DNA from: Archilochus colubris
Lineage: Eukaryota > Chordata > Aves > Apodiformes > Trochilidae
Assembly: GCA_023079485.1 (NCBI GenBank)
Contig: CM041115.1
Location: 47,024,156-47,088,155 of the forward strand
Length of the DNA stretch: 64,000 nucleotides
Reading direction: 5' to 3'
The position numbers and the translations under genes are program-made. Shown piece after piece: positions 27,401 to 40,125 of this stretch (its first letter is position 1; each line of letters opens with the position of its first letter). The notes beneath the pieces are model-generated. The model was given only the letters and a program-made list of their open reading frames with translations. It ran no database searches and had not been told where the DNA came from.

Positions 27401-30228
27401 CAGATTAAACTAGTTTACAGAGTGCAACACAATTCCTTAATGTAGCCCAACCCCCTTCTTTCTGCATCTCGTCATCTGCAGGGAATGCCTCATTACACCT
27501 GAATCCCAGTGCTTTTTGGTTTGGGATCCAATGCAGCCCAGCACTTGTCTCCACTCTCTCCCAAGGCTGCGATATTGAAGCTCATTTTCTGTCATGTTTA
27601 TCTACTCCAGGAGCCTTTAAAGGCTGCTAGGTTGGATCACTGCCCAAAGAGTGATTTTTCTCAAGTGACGGGACTGAGGCCAACTCCTGGTGAGTGCAGT
27701 GAGCAGTGCAGGAGCACCAGGGAGCGAGGGGAGAAGGCAGAGGCAGTGCCTATGAGGCACTGAAGAAGTTGGCAACCATGCCATGGAGTTAGCAGCAGCT
27801 CCGTGGTGTGCACCTGCCCAGCAGCTGGAATGAAAGTGGCTCCCTGCATGTAGACTGAAAGAAAAAATGTCAGGTAAGTGCTCTGGTTAAGTTTTCCTTA
27901 AAAAACTTCTTGCTCTTCTTACCTATGAAATGCCTCAGGTTTTTGAAAGTGAATATGAAACTCACCATTTAATGACCATGGAGAAGCAAAATGCTATGAT
28001 TACCTAATTTTAGGATGACTTAGTTCTTCCTGTCTTTGACTCTTTATGACTTTATGACTTTAGAACTTGATTCAGCTGCGTTGGCTCCAAATGAGGACAA
28101 AGCATGCAGTACTAGAAAGCGTACCATGTCTGTTCCCAAAATAGATGTACAGAGATTTCACATAAATCTTGATTTAAGAAAGCCATTAGGAGTGAATTCC
28201 AAGATTCACAACACAGATAATACAGTAATCTGGTGGTTGTGAAAATCAAAATGGAGATGTGCTGTAATAAACTGAAACAGGCAGTGTTTGCTCTGGTAGC
28301 TCAGTGGGCTGCCTCTTGCTGTCTCAGTTTCTGGATGCAGCTCTACCCCTGGAAAGCTTTGCTGTTCAATCACTGGTGTGCTGGTGGCCACACACTCCTC
28401 TGGTTTTGCTCTGCTTTATAGGAAGCTTGGACTCTGAGGCCTGGCAAAAATACAAACTATCAAACCTGCTCGTGGTTCCACAGGATACAGCTCCGTTCTT
28501 CAAAGAAGGATGAAACTCTTTGCAGGCATTCAAATCCCAGATGAACAAAGCTTGGAAATAAGTGTGCATTTTAAAGAACATTATTAGCAACACAAAAATA
28601 AGACAGTTGGCTCTCCTACTGGCAGCTGTGGTAACAGCTGCTTGTATTTTAACCCTGTTGGGTCCCAACATCAGCTGTTTTTTCAATTCTTTGAAGTTAC
28701 TTTTCTAAACCAATTTTTTTTTTTTTTCCTTTTTGGTGATATACATAATTTTACACCTTTGGACATATCTTTGTGACACAGCTTTTTTAATATGTAGCCT
28801 GTACCAAGAAGATTTCAAAACAAGAGTAGTATGTTAAGGCTGGCACATGAGCAATAATAATAATTTTTCTTGAAATGCAACTGGAGTGAGACACAGGTAA
28901 AATCCTAGCAATGGAAGCTCGTAACTTGTATCTGTTCATGCCCAGGGTATCTGAGCATATGCACACATTCTGATAAAGCAAATTAAATATAAATTCAGTC
29001 ATGACACAAGCTGATAGTATTAAAACCCCTTAGACATTCTCCAGAGCAGAAAGTAAGTCCCGAACTCCAAAACAGCTTAGAGTAAATGAGAGCTAAGTGA
29101 TAAATTTAATTGATATGGCTATCTTAAGGCCATAAAGGAGCTGAGACTGCTTTATCAAAAGGTAACAAGCAACCATGGGAAACAAAAGCGAGCATAACAT
29201 TTCTCAGAGAAAACAAGTTGATGCCTTCAATTCTGCCATTTTAAACCTCTGTGGGAGGAGGATGTCTACTAGTTGAAATGTCTTCAATTAATTTACAGCT
29301 AATTTTTCCATGCACCAAGTAAAAATGCACATACCACCTGTATCTTCATCCTACCTACAGACCCCAGGAATTTAGCACTAAAGTATTTGCATGTAGCTAT
29401 TTTCAACTGTATTGTTTCCAATTTGAATTATGTTTATGAAAAAATGGTAACTTAAACATATAGAGAATTAGATGCAGTTATTCTTATTTCCCAGCTATTA
29501 GGCTGTGGTGGTAATAATTCTACCTGCAGCATCTATGTATACTCTCTCATCTTCTCATTGCTCCAGGTACAGCTTAGACTTGCTATCCTTTCCATATCAG
29601 AGAATAAACTCAGGAAGAGAAAAGAGGCTCAGCAACAGAAAAGCTGCTGACTTTAATTTAATCATTGTGAAGTTCCTAATTGTAGCCCAAGGAGGTCTTC
29701 TAAATAAACTCATACATGTTACAGCAATCACTCGAGATGCAAGGTGGAAGCCAGTCACTAGTTTTTCAAAATAGCACATCTCTAAATTTGTTTCTACAAA
29801 TAACACACAAAGCATTATTAAAAACCAGGGACCTGCCTTGAGTGAAAAAATCAGAGGCTTCTTCTGCCCTCTCCAATTCAACTGAATCTTTCTGGAAACC
29901 CCTCATCAAGCTGCACTAAATTCTGAAGATCTTTCAATGCACCTATATTTTACAACAGGAATTCATACAGGCTCTAGGCATGTTTTTCATGAAAGACCTT
30001 TGTTTTTGAAGTGTACTAACTCAAGCCTACCTATCTCAGTCAGGGATGACAGCAGCAAACATGCCACACACAAACATTGCCACTTAAGTAAATCCCTGCT
30101 AACACATATATGACACAGCTCTGCAGTCAGAAAATGTATTTGCTGTCTCCCTTCATAATACACCATCACTACCTGGCTCCTTCCTGTCTGACCTGAGAAA
30201 ATATCTTATCCAAAGCCTTATGACCTTT

Positions 30229-30281
30229 GCTTTCTCCCATTTTCTCCCTTTTCTCCCATTTGCTTTTCTCCCATTTCTGAG
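30229..30281. repeat. imperfect tandem of ttttctccca units
   Basis: Four to five imperfect copies of 'ttttctccca'-like units in a pyrimidine-rich run. Confidence 0.75.
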
Positions 30282-31585
30282 GAGGATTGTTACTATAAAT
30301 ATTAGTATACTTTAGCCACGCAGAAATGAAAGAGGGCAGTAGTTCTGTGAGTATAGGACCAGGACAGAGCATTCAGCTATCAGCTTTATGTGCCAAACAG
30401 GTCTGAGGTACTTTCAGTACAGATTTACTTGCTAACTGATCACCTTGTTCTGAATTAGCACTTCTACGTGAGGAAATGATCACCATGGAGAATGAGGAGA
30501 GTTCTCTAAGAACACCTGATAGAAACAGATGTACCTCAACTAAAAATGGAAGTCAGACTGCAAATACACAGTAGTGTGACACATATACTCCACATCTGCT
30601 GCCCGTATCCATTTCTCTCATGTTTATACATCCTGATTCAAATGCCTCTGTAACGACATACTAGCCATAGAAATGCTTAGCAGGTCCTGTCTTTTAATTA
30701 CAATTACAGATCAGGTTTTCTAGTCTTTCCTTTCACATCCTTTTATTCCAATGTAAAAGCAAATACGTAGTAAGGCATTTATGTTTGCATATACTACTCT
30801 CCTTACACCACATTCAGCCTAATAAATTCACTAGCAGGACAAGCTCAGCATTTCCTTTTCTTCCTCATTTAGCTTTTCCGTATTAGAATACATTAATAAT
30901 TTTACTGTTTTCAGACACTAACAAAACAGTGGGCTGGACCTGTATACCTATGCTGACAGCTCCCTGCCCACACATCCTTCCTGTAAGGGGAAAATCAGGT
31001 TAACTGATAGAGCAGATGCTCTGCATGGCCAGCATGGGACAGGGTGGGTGAAAGAAAGCCAGCATGGGGCTTATACAGAAGAACAGAGGGAACCATCTAA
31101 TATGTGCAAATGTGCTTGCATTTCAAATTTTTGAAATAAAAAAAATCCTTTTGAGAGTCCAAAGTTAGGTATGTAGCTGCCTAGAATCTAAATTTCATCC
31201 CAATTAAAACCTCATATTTGCTTTGCCATAAATTAGGCTCAACGACCTTTCTTACAGCAAGAAAACTGGTTTTGCCTCTGGTTCATTTTCAGCAAAGTAA
31301 GACTTACCTGTGTGCAGATGATGATGTCAAAACTAAATAATGAGGTTCTTCCCCACCACCACAGTCTAATCCCTTAACTAAGAAATAGGCATTGGTATGG
31401 CATCTACACTGCTGAATGCAAAGCCAAATGCAGAGGGAAAATTATTCAAAAATTAAGGAACTTATATTTTGGTTGTTCTTTTCCTGGAAACATTGGAAAA
31501 TGTTGCATCAGAAGGTTTCAGAATCTTCCTTAGATATCTGCAAGCCTCCCCAGGACAAAGCCCAAGAAACCCAGCCCAGATTTGG

Positions 31586-31668
31586 TGTTGATCTGTTGTG
31601 AGCAGGAGGGTGGGCTAGATGATCTTCCAGCTTAAGTGATCCTATGACAGATCCTATGATCTGTCAAC
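31586..31668 (+). mobile_element. short CR1 3' end fragment
   Basis: The words 'gagcaggagggtgggcta' and 'gatgatcttccag', then 'gatcctatgacagatccta', match the last part of the CR1 3' UTR on the plus strand. Only about 80 bases remain. Confidence 0.7.
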
Positions 31669-31669
31669 T

Positions 31670-34094
31670 TCCTTTCTACAAGATTAAATAGCCCTTTAAA
31701 GTTACCTTCAAAGACCAGAAGACCTACAACTGATTAGAAAATCTGCACTTCGTGAAGTTGCAACTATATCAGAAGCATGAGCTGCCTTATTTCAAACTAG
31801 TTAAATTACAGGTATAATTCAACAGGTATAATTTCAATTAAAGTAGCACAAAGTTGCATGTCGTTTCAGTTAAGTTAAATGTGCTGGTGGATTATTTTAA
31901 TAAATTTATAGTAGAGCAAACCAGTTAAACACAAATGGGAATGTGTGTCTATACATACATCAAGTCAGTTTAACTGAATAAAGGTTTTAAATATATCAGT
32001 AAACACCAATTTATATCTACAGAAGGCTGTGGCTTGCTCCTCTGGGATCCTAACATTCTCTTTTATTAAGGTGTTTCCACATGGTAAGTCTCTCATTTCT
32101 ATACAAGTATGGATGTATATATCTGTAAATACTGTCAGTGTTTCATTTTCCAGCAGGTTTCTACAAATCACATCAAGTCAAGATAGCCCTGGACAGACAT
32201 GGCAAGTCACTGAAGTAAGCAATACACACTTTAAAAATAATCCCCATTTATTTCAGAAACAGTACATCAAAGAACTGCTTGAGCTACATAAATATTTTGA
32301 TAAGCAAATAGTGCTATGAATCCAATCCACAGCACCCATAGGCTTCGAAGTGCTTAGCAAGACAGTAGAACATAGCTGCCCCCATTTCACAGCTGAAATA
32401 GAAAACTCAGATGACTTGTCTGAGGTCTCACAGGAAAAATCAGTGTCACAAATGGGGAAAAAAGGCCCATGATTCCTCAATCTCAAACCCCATCTTAAGC
32501 CACACATGACCTGACCATGATAAAATTTACATACTAAAACTGAGACAAAAAAAATGACTTGGCTTCAACTTAAACTAGAAACAAATGTTTCTTATTGGTA
32601 CGAGATATGATCATTACCACAGCAGTTTGTGGATTGATAAGACGAGATATCCCAAATTCATTTGAGAGAAGAGGTCCCTTAATAAAAGCCAGATGCGCAG
32701 AAAGAGGACGGTGACATGGAGCAAGTCAGCCCCCAGAGACCACTGGAATCAACAAAAATGAACTTGAAGCAGAACAGAGATCCAGAGAAAACCCCAAAAT
32801 GCCAAAGGACATGTTTGAGTTGAAAGAGTTTCTGCAGAGAGCCCTGCATTACCAAACACTTCCCTCACACTGTAGTGTGGGGATCCCAGCTGCAAAGAGT
32901 CTCTGAGGGGCCACTCTACTCCCAGAAGCCCTGGCAGTGCCATGGGAAGCAGAAGATGCTGAAGAACAGAAGCTCCACAGCTGATCCAGAGCTTGCTCCA
33001 GCACCTGTCAGCCTGGGATTGTGCTGGCACAGAGCCACAAGACTTGCACAGACAGACACACCTACACAGGGCCTTATGGTTATGATTACTACTATTATGA
33101 TTACTGCTAGACTTTGCATGTTCTGCATTTCAACATAGCACCACATTGCTGAACACTGATTAGATTTAGCACTAAATCTATCCCCTGTGTGTAGACACAC
33201 TGTCTCAAGAGGACGAGGACTTCACAGGAGTATATTTCCATGGGCAGAGACAGAAATGAAGACCGACCTCTTTTGGCATTGTTACCTAAGTGGCTGCAGA
33301 GACAGCCCTTGGGTACACTAATATATACTGCCTTTGAGGAACAACAGCACATAAGTTCATAAATTCATAAATTCCAGTCAACCACGGATTCCGTAGGCAT
33401 GACACAATGCCTGAGCACATGTTCACAGAGAGAAAAGCAATGCACAGATGAGCTGGGAGAAGAGAAAACTGCTATGGAAAATGCAATGTCTAAGGATCTT
33501 CCTCCCCTTATGTCATCCAGTCCTATTCACGTTGCAAAAAATCTTTTGTTAGGTCTCACAAACAGGGAATTTGGGACTTCACGTGAGGCCACATGGCTTA
33601 TTTGCCATAAGCAAATCTTGGTTTTGTGTCTTAGTTTTTGTCTCTTGTGAGCTGGGCACTTCCAGTTTTCTTGAGGTAGCAGCTATAGAGGTCTTCGTTT
33701 CGTACCTTTGAGAAAAACACAGGTGAAGGAAATGGAGACAGGCAGACAGATGCACTGGAGCTTCTTAGGAAAGAAACAAACAGGCTTGATGTAAAACATG
33801 CTTGCAAAATATTCCGCTGGGACAGACTGTACCAGAGCCTCCAAAAGCAAACCTCACCCTCTCAGAATCACCCTGAAGAACAAATACAGAATTACTGTAG
33901 CAAGTTACAAAGCTATAGTCAGAGAGCCATGAATTTTCATAAATTAACAGCTTGGCACCTAGCTCTCCAGGGCCTTGAACTTTGTGCAGAACAGAGGTTT
34001 TGCTCACCAACATCCTGCAGAGGGTCAAGGCAGAGGAACTGCAGGTGCTGTGCTAGAGCAGCACATAGTACTGACAGCAGGGAAGAAGGAGCCG
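31670..34094 (-). other. region downstream of GCNT4 stop, probable 3' UTR and flank
   Basis: No second gene is visible. By position the first part of this stretch, read on the minus strand, should be GCNT4 3' UTR, with AATAAA candidates at 32247-32252 and 32062-32067. All open frames here are under 100 codons and unrecognisable. Short local repeats occur around 33351-33375. Confidence 0.45.
32247..32252 (-). other. candidate polyadenylation signal for GCNT4
   Basis: This is the first AATAAA hexamer I find on the minus strand downstream of the GCNT4 stop, about 1.8 kb past it. A second lies at 32062-32067. GCNT4 in other vertebrates has a long 3' UTR, so either could be used. Nothing else in the sequence confirms it; a weaker variant signal nearer the stop is possible. 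Confidence 0.25.
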
Positions 34095-35462
34095 CTATCG
34101 TGAGGCATTCATAGAATTTATGTGCAGAAAGTAGTTATCAGAGGACAAATACACCCACTCCTTCTGCTGCTCTGCCAGCTTTTCTGCCAAACATTTTACC
34201 AGGACAGGGTCTACTTTGGAGTCAAACTTGTTGGCAAACCAGTGCCCATAATTCAGAAGCCATCTTAATTCTGCAGCCCCATAGATGCAGACGCTGCGAA
34301 GGTGGGTACCAGTGCAGGGAGGATACAAATGATCTTCAAGGTAATTCCATTTCACCAGACGAGTCTTGCTTTGTAGGTCTGTTATGTCCTGGGATGACCT
34401 TGGAACTTCTCCAGGGACCCCAGGAACACGTACAAGAGTGGCCCAGAAATGTTCATCGGGAGAGTATGTATCCCTTGACCACTCGAAAAAATCTTTTGCA
34501 AGAGAGCTTTCAAGGGTATATTGAATAAATGCTCGGCTTAATACAAAATAGGCACTGCCTACAAATACCTCAATATTATGAGGTGGTGGATTCTTGGAAA
34601 TGTTGGTTTTCATAGGCATCTGCATGTATTCATAAGGCACTTTTGTAAGCTCATAGTGGTAAGTAAACCGTTCTCTTTTGCTACTGCTTGGCTTTATAGT
34701 TTCCAGCATGTTTCCTCCATCGAGCTTCTTCAGTTCAGCAACCAACTCAAAATTTGACCTCAAAGGGAAATCTTGGCCACACAAATTAATAACATACTTC
34801 CAGGGAACTGAAGAGACCATCAAATCAGACAGACAATTGAAATCTGCTTGCAGCCGTGAAATATGTGCATAGTAAACTGTCTCCAATTTTGATGCAATGA
34901 AAATGTTAGGGAAACATTTAGCTAGGTTGTTCATAGCAGATTTGAAACTTTTTGTTGATTTTTGGTCATAATGAATGCAGTAAATATTTTGATGGCTGTA
35001 AAGTGAATGTATGAGCCTCTCTACCATTATTGCATCTTTATGAACAACCAAAGAATAGGCAATTGGAAAACTCTCCTCCTCTGGAGAAACAGGTTTTAGG
35101 TGGTATTTTCTAAGTGAACGGTACATGTGGCAATCACTCATCATTGCTATGACATCTTCATCCGATAAATCAATTATCTTTTTTCTTCTTATCTCCAAAC
35201 TCTTGCCAGTTTCATGGGGATCCTGTTCATATATAGACGAACAATTGATTTCAGCCTGGAACTCATTCCTAAGGTAGGAATATCTGTTTCTAATGTAAGA
35301 AGAAGTGCTCAAGAAGTGCTCAACCAAATAAATGCCTTTATAAGGAAAAAAGTGTCTTTCGACATGGAGAAGCTTCAGCAGTGCTATCAGCCACCCTGTA
35401 ACACATAGGATCAGGATCTTCCTTCGTGCTGGAAATTTGTAGAGACACTTATGTCTCTTCAT
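34095..35462 (-). CDS. GCNT4: beta-1,6-N-acetylglucosaminyltransferase 4 (core 2 type)
   Basis: GCNT-family enzymes transfer GlcNAc from UDP-GlcNAc in beta-1,6 linkage to GalNAc of core 1 O-glycans, making core 2 branches in the Golgi lumen. The 455-residue product matches what I know of vertebrate GCNT4 along its whole length (human about 453 aa). Visible parts: a short basic cytoplasmic tail (1-15), one hydrophobic anchor (about 16-32), a stem, then the glycosyltransferase family 14 domain (about 130-430). Nine luminal cysteines (74, 111, 162, 183, 210, 228, 383, 392, 424) fit the family's conserved set. The motif [10 protein letters not shown] (334-343) carries Glu337, equivalent to the catalytic base of GCNT1. 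N-glycosylation sequons are at Asn73, Asn287 and Asn452. I start at the second in-frame Met because it lies one base after a splice acceptor and aligns with the mammalian start. The whole CDS is in one exon, as expected for GCNT4. No frameshift or internal stop is seen. Confidence 0.97.
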   Translation of the reverse strand: MKRHKCLYKFPARRKILILCVTGWLIALLKLLHVERHFFPYKGIYLVEHFLSTSSYIRNRYSYLRNEFQAEINCSSIYEQDPHETGKSLEIRRKKIIDLSDEDVIAMMSDCHMYRSLRKYHLKPVSPEEESFPIAYSLVVHKDAIMVERLIHSLYSHQNIYCIHYDQKSTKSFKSAMNNLAKCFPNIFIASKLETVYYAHISRLQADFNCLSDLMVSSVPWKYVINLCGQDFPLRSNFELVAELKKLDGGNMLETIKPSSSKRERFTYHYELTKVPYEYMQMPMKTNISKNPPPHNIEVFVGSAYFVLSRAFIQYTLESSLAKDFFEWSRDTYSPDEHFWATLVRVPGVPGEVPRSSQDITDLQSKTRLVKWNYLEDHLYPPCTGTHLRSVCIYGAAELRWLLNYGHWFANKFDSKVDPVLVKCLAEKLAEQQKEWVYLSSDNYFLHINSMNASR

Positions 35463-35485
35463 CCTGCAAGAAAACAGAGACATGA
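35463..35485 (-). other. GCNT4: 3' splice site before the GCNT4 coding exon
   Basis: Read on the minus strand, a pyrimidine-rich stretch ending in tctgttttcttgcag is followed at once by G-ATG. AG occupies 35465-35464 and the exon begins at 35463. This fixes the start at 35462 and makes the in-frame ATG at 35483, inside the pyrimidine tract, very unlikely to be used. It also implies at least one upstream non-coding exon. Confidence 0.85.
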
Positions 35486-38400
35486 TGGAGTCTTGAATGA
35501 GTAATTAAGTATCAGAGACTATTTCAATTTCTAACAGAGACATGTAGACACCCACATGCATAAACAGCACCTTACCAGGACAGGGCACTATAAATCTGCA
35601 GTTTCTTAATCATCATGTTAATTCAAAGACAGATTCTACCACAATAATAGACAAACATTTCATTCCCTTGAATTAGCTGACTGAAGGTAATAAAAATACT
35701 CAGATTTCAAATTATTTCCAGCTAAGGGATTCAATGAGAGCAGCAGCAAGGGGATTTCTTCTGAGTCTGCGAAGTACACCTGCTTAGTGGCAGATACTAG
35801 GACGAAAAAAAAAAAAAGTATTAAATTGAAAGCTTTAGAATTCAGTCAGTGCATCCTCATTGTCTCTAACACAAAGACTGTCCCATGAAGATGTCAAAGC
35901 AGAAATTAATTTCCTTCCTGTCTTCTCCCAACAGGCACAAAGCCCACACTGTGTCCAGATTTCTTCTGGAAAATACTGTTAACCTGCACTGAGGAAAGAG
36001 GCTGATGAAGACCTGGTACTTCCATCCACTGGAATGAGTCAGTAACATCACCTTTTGAAGGCAGGAGGAACAGCAGTGAGCAGTAGCACATCTACCCTGT
36101 CCTCTGCTGTGTGACACAGCCTCAGATGCAACTGCAAAAACACACACGTGGCTCCTTCTTATGCAGCAGGCTATTGAATAAAATTGCCGTGTAGCAACTT
36201 ACCAACTGAAGTATTACCACAATAAAAGCTAAATATAGTGACTCTCTTTCCATACAGATTCACTTTACCAGATGAGTGCAAGCAGTGTTGTTGCTATCTC
36301 TAAATTAAAATTAGACCAGAATCCACATTCAAGTGCAGCATTAAGCTTAATTCTACTTGGCTTAAAGTAAGCTATACTTTATCTCTAAAGTGAACCACTT
36401 CAAATATTTTGAGAAGATGCTGTTCCAGAGTGCTTCAGGGTAAATAAAACATTGGGGCCACAAAAGGTGGCTAAGATGTCTGCAGGTCCCACATACACAT
36501 GTAAAATCAAGTACTAAGGTGTGCATGTGACTCTTACTTCAAGACTTATGTAAGCACCTTTAGCATTCCCATCAGTGTCAGGTCTTGCAAACTGAAGCTT
36601 CAGTTAATAAGCAGCTTGTCAAGGCAGAGCTGCTTCATCAGTCTGTTCTCCCTGGCTCAGCCTTTCCCTGTGCATCTTTCTCATTGATACTCTGCACCTC
36701 ATGGAAGGGACCCATGCTGGATCAATTCGTGAGGAACTGCAGCCTTCTTTGCTCTCTAGGCACAAATAATTACTAACCAGGATGAAGGTGATTTCTCTAA
36801 AAGACTGGGATTTCTTGAGAAACAATGGGAGACCAGGGAATGAAATCCCTTGGGACACAAGGGTCACCACAAATCTCATCAGGTTTTGATTCAAGTGGAA
36901 AAGCCCTATTTCTTACCAGATGGAGCACTCAGAGGTCCACTTGGGCATAGCAGTGTACAGTACATGCAGTCCTCTCTGGAGAAGGAGGGAACAAATGACA
37001 TGAGCAGACAGGAACAGGCATCTAGAGTTACTGAAAGCACCTACCTGGAGTAGCACCAGATGCTACCTCTGGTTATCTTACTCATGAGTGTTCTTTTCTC
37101 CAGTGCTACCATACTACACTCAGGACCAACATTCCACCTTTTGCATGAAGATTTTATACTAGGAAGAGAACTTGGCATTGCCATCTTGCCTTGTTTTGTA
37201 AAATGTTTGCACTTTCCCTTCTGCTACACATGAGAAGACTTGCAGAAACTCATGTAGACTGATCTCATCTAGTGACCAATATGTATTGCACAGATGGTCT
37301 ATATAGACACACAGCATCTAACCATCAAGACACTTACTGGATGGACTGCAAAGTACTGAATTATTCAAAGAAGGTGAATGGGTGTTTTTATTTACGTTTT
37401 GCCCCTATAAAGCAAGAGATGTTGAGAGAAAACAGACACACAACACATACAGGGAAAACGCATTCATATTGTGTAACGAAACACGTTCTTACATAACACC
37501 TAATTATAGCCTCTCATAGGGTGCCTTGAAGACCCTGAGCTCAGCAGGATTCAAGAAGGAATTAGGCAATCAGTTGGCTACTGAGAGTTTCCAGAGTTAC
37601 ATTTCCAAGTACAAAAATATGGTGCAAACTAAACTCTGGAACCACAGCATCATTTCTGCAACTCTGCAAGATGCATGTTGACACAAAAGGAGGAACAGTT
37701 CAGTGAGAGAATTTCATATCCTCCTAGTCTTGCAGTTCAGATGCAGATCAAGTCATGCAGCTTGCTGAACACTGTGTTGGCCTTGGTGAGCAGAATAAGC
37801 CCTCGCAAGAGGACTCGGCAAAGTTTCAACCCCGCCACTCTCAAATTGCAACTCTGGGTCCTTGCCTCCAAGGAGCTCTCCAGCCAGACCTGTCTGTCTG
37901 TGTCTGCCTAAGGCAATGGTGTTGGGCTGGCAGAAGGACCAGAAAACACTCATCACTCTTCAAGTGAGCAGTGGAGCTCCTCTCCTTCCCCTGTGCTTCA
38001 GTGCAGTGCTCACATTTTTCCTGCTGGGAGGCTGCAGAAGAATTCTGCAGCTCTCCTGTGGTGCACATGACACTCATAACTCTATAAAACTCATAAAACC
38101 AGAGGAAAATAAAATCTCCCCTATGTACTGGAAGTGTTGAAAGTTATGAACCAAGCTATGGCCAGCTAAAGGCAGTGTTTGGAATGAAGGCCAAGATGAT
38201 GGTAAAAATGTGCTAGAAAATGAACATAAGGACATAGTAGAGTTAGACCTCAATTTCCATTGACTTGCAGAAGAGGGAGAGATCATGGAAACAGGAACAA
38301 AGGAAGTAGTATTTATTTGCAAACAGACATTCATATGCATACATGTGGTGACACATCAAAGGTCTGGGGGAGCGAAGGATGGTCTGATTGCAGGGGAAGA

Positions 38401-40024
38401 GCTGGCAAGACCTGCTACCTCACTACTCACTCCCAGCTACAACCAACTAGATGTGCAGAAGCTTAACTTCCTCAGAAAATTGTTCTCCCTTCTCAAAAAC
38501 TTCCGAAACTTACTCCTGCTACTTGCAAACATAAATTAACAGCCAGTGAAGCTACAAAGAACGCAAAAGAGTGTAAACCCCTACAATGAGCACACCACAA
38601 GAATAAAAAGCAGCATTTGTTCCTATACACCATCCACAGGCAGCCCGCTTGGATAAACCACCCATGCTGGTACTGCAACACTGTCATATAAGTAAATTGT
38701 TCTTTAAGTAAAGAGAAGCAAATTGAACTGGTGGGTATTTCTCTTGGCTTTTACAATACAGATTACTCTAACAACACAGAAATATTGAATTTCTACTGAG
38801 ACACTGGTAATTGCTTGAAATGCTAAATGCCTGCAAGGTGAAACTAAAGGAAAGGCTAATGAGAGGTAAATTAGACCTGCTTTTAGGATTCTTTTTGGGG
38901 GTGGGGTGGGAAGACAATAGTTTTAATAAAAACTATTCCAAATCTAGCTCTGCTAACTCACAGCTCAGAACTCCACACACCACCAGGCACTTGCCCACTT
39001 GCCCAGTGGCCTTCCCTGAGCATGCCTTCAAGGCTTGGCTTCTCCAGATCAGTCATGAGTGAGGACTGCAGCACATCAAGTGTGCACTTGACTGAGTGCC
39101 TCTCTCAGAAGGAAGCAACATCCACAGCAAATCACTCTTCCCCATGCTGACACCAGTGCAGCCTGGGCTCTGGGGCTCTGCTCTTGAGTGCTGAGAGGGG
39201 GACAGGACAGGATTCAGGATGGGAGAACAGCCATCAGCTGGCAACTTTCTCCCCTTCCTGCACTTCTTCATCTCATCTCTCCAGGAGTAATCCTGACTCC
39301 TGTGAGCAGAAATGGGGAGAAGTTTGCATGGCCAGCCACTTGAGTAAGGAAGGAGCCCTCGGTCTTCAATGGGTACAGGACTCCTGTCCAGATCCTACCA
39401 GAGTTACACAATTCTTCCACAAACTCTGGCTCCTAGGGAAATCCTCCTGGCCTCTCTACACACCACTCTCCAGCTCAGCCTCACAGATTTTACCCTCTCC
39501 ACGTTGGCCAAGAACAAATACTCAGATGAGTATCAGTTCTATTAAAAGACCCAGGAACAAGTTAATTACCCCGAGGTTTAATCCACAGCAACTCATTGCT
39601 GAAGATTTCCATTGGACAAGTCTGAGTTTCCCCTTGTGCATCACATTGCAAGACACACACAAAATTTTATAAAACCTAGGAAGTGGCTCTCCCTTCAAAG
39701 CTGTTGCTTGTGTTCAGAAGGCAAGCATCCATCCCCAAGCACCAGCTCGCAGCCTGTCAAAGAGCGTGGCCTCAGTGCTGAGCGTGGCCTCAGTGAGGTT
39801 TCTTTATTCATAAATCCACATACCCCAGTGTGTGTTTCAGTCATGAAACAAAAACGTGTGAAGCCCATCCAAATTGCTGCTCTGAAGAGCCTCCAGTGAG
39901 CACACAAAGCTTACTCAAAATTACTTTTTTTTTTAACAACCATTCCTTCAGAGTAAAAACAATTTTAAAGCACAAGTCCTGCTGAGAAACCAAATAAAGA
40001 CAGCATTGTGTGCTACTTCATAAA
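35486..40024. other. probable GCNT4 5' intron, proximal part
   Basis: The stretch lies upstream of the GCNT4 splice acceptor on the minus strand. No coding exon is recognised. It includes a 162-codon plus frame at 39184-39672 with no recognisable features. Confidence 0.5.
39763..39795. repeat. 18-bp tandem duplication
   Basis: AGCGTGGCCTCAGTG occurs at 39763-39777 and 39781-39795, with three bases between. Confidence 0.85.
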
Positions 40025-40125
40025 ACAGTTTGGATTGGAAGGGACCTTTATGGGTCACCTATTCCAACCCCCTACCATGGGCAGGGACATTTCCACTAGA
40101 CCGCTTGGTGTTCTCCCACAATATC
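40025..40125 (-). mobile_element. short CR1 3' end fragment
   Basis: On the plus strand 'ttggattggaagggacc', 'ccaaccccctaccatgggca' and 'ccactagaccgcttgg' form the reverse complement of a CR1 3' UTR. Homology fades after about 40125. Confidence 0.8.

Larger units (their letters stand above)
11551..31585. other. 20-kb gene-poor stretch
   Basis: No CpG island, recognisable exon or clear transposon was found. Open frames reach 128 codons (24042-24428) but have no recognisable content and are likely chance. Minor low-complexity spots: a CA-rich run near 22302, A-runs near 23357 and 25732, and a T-run near 28708. Diverged exons of a neighbour could be missed by eye. Confidence 0.55.

Noticed and set aside
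35463..35483. Seven-codon N-terminal extension of GCNT4
   Set aside because: It lies within the intron's pyrimidine tract and splice acceptor, and the family start aligns with the next Met.
39184..39672. 162-codon plus-strand frame
   Set aside because: No recognised domain, poor start context and Ser/Pro-rich chance-like composition in an intron.
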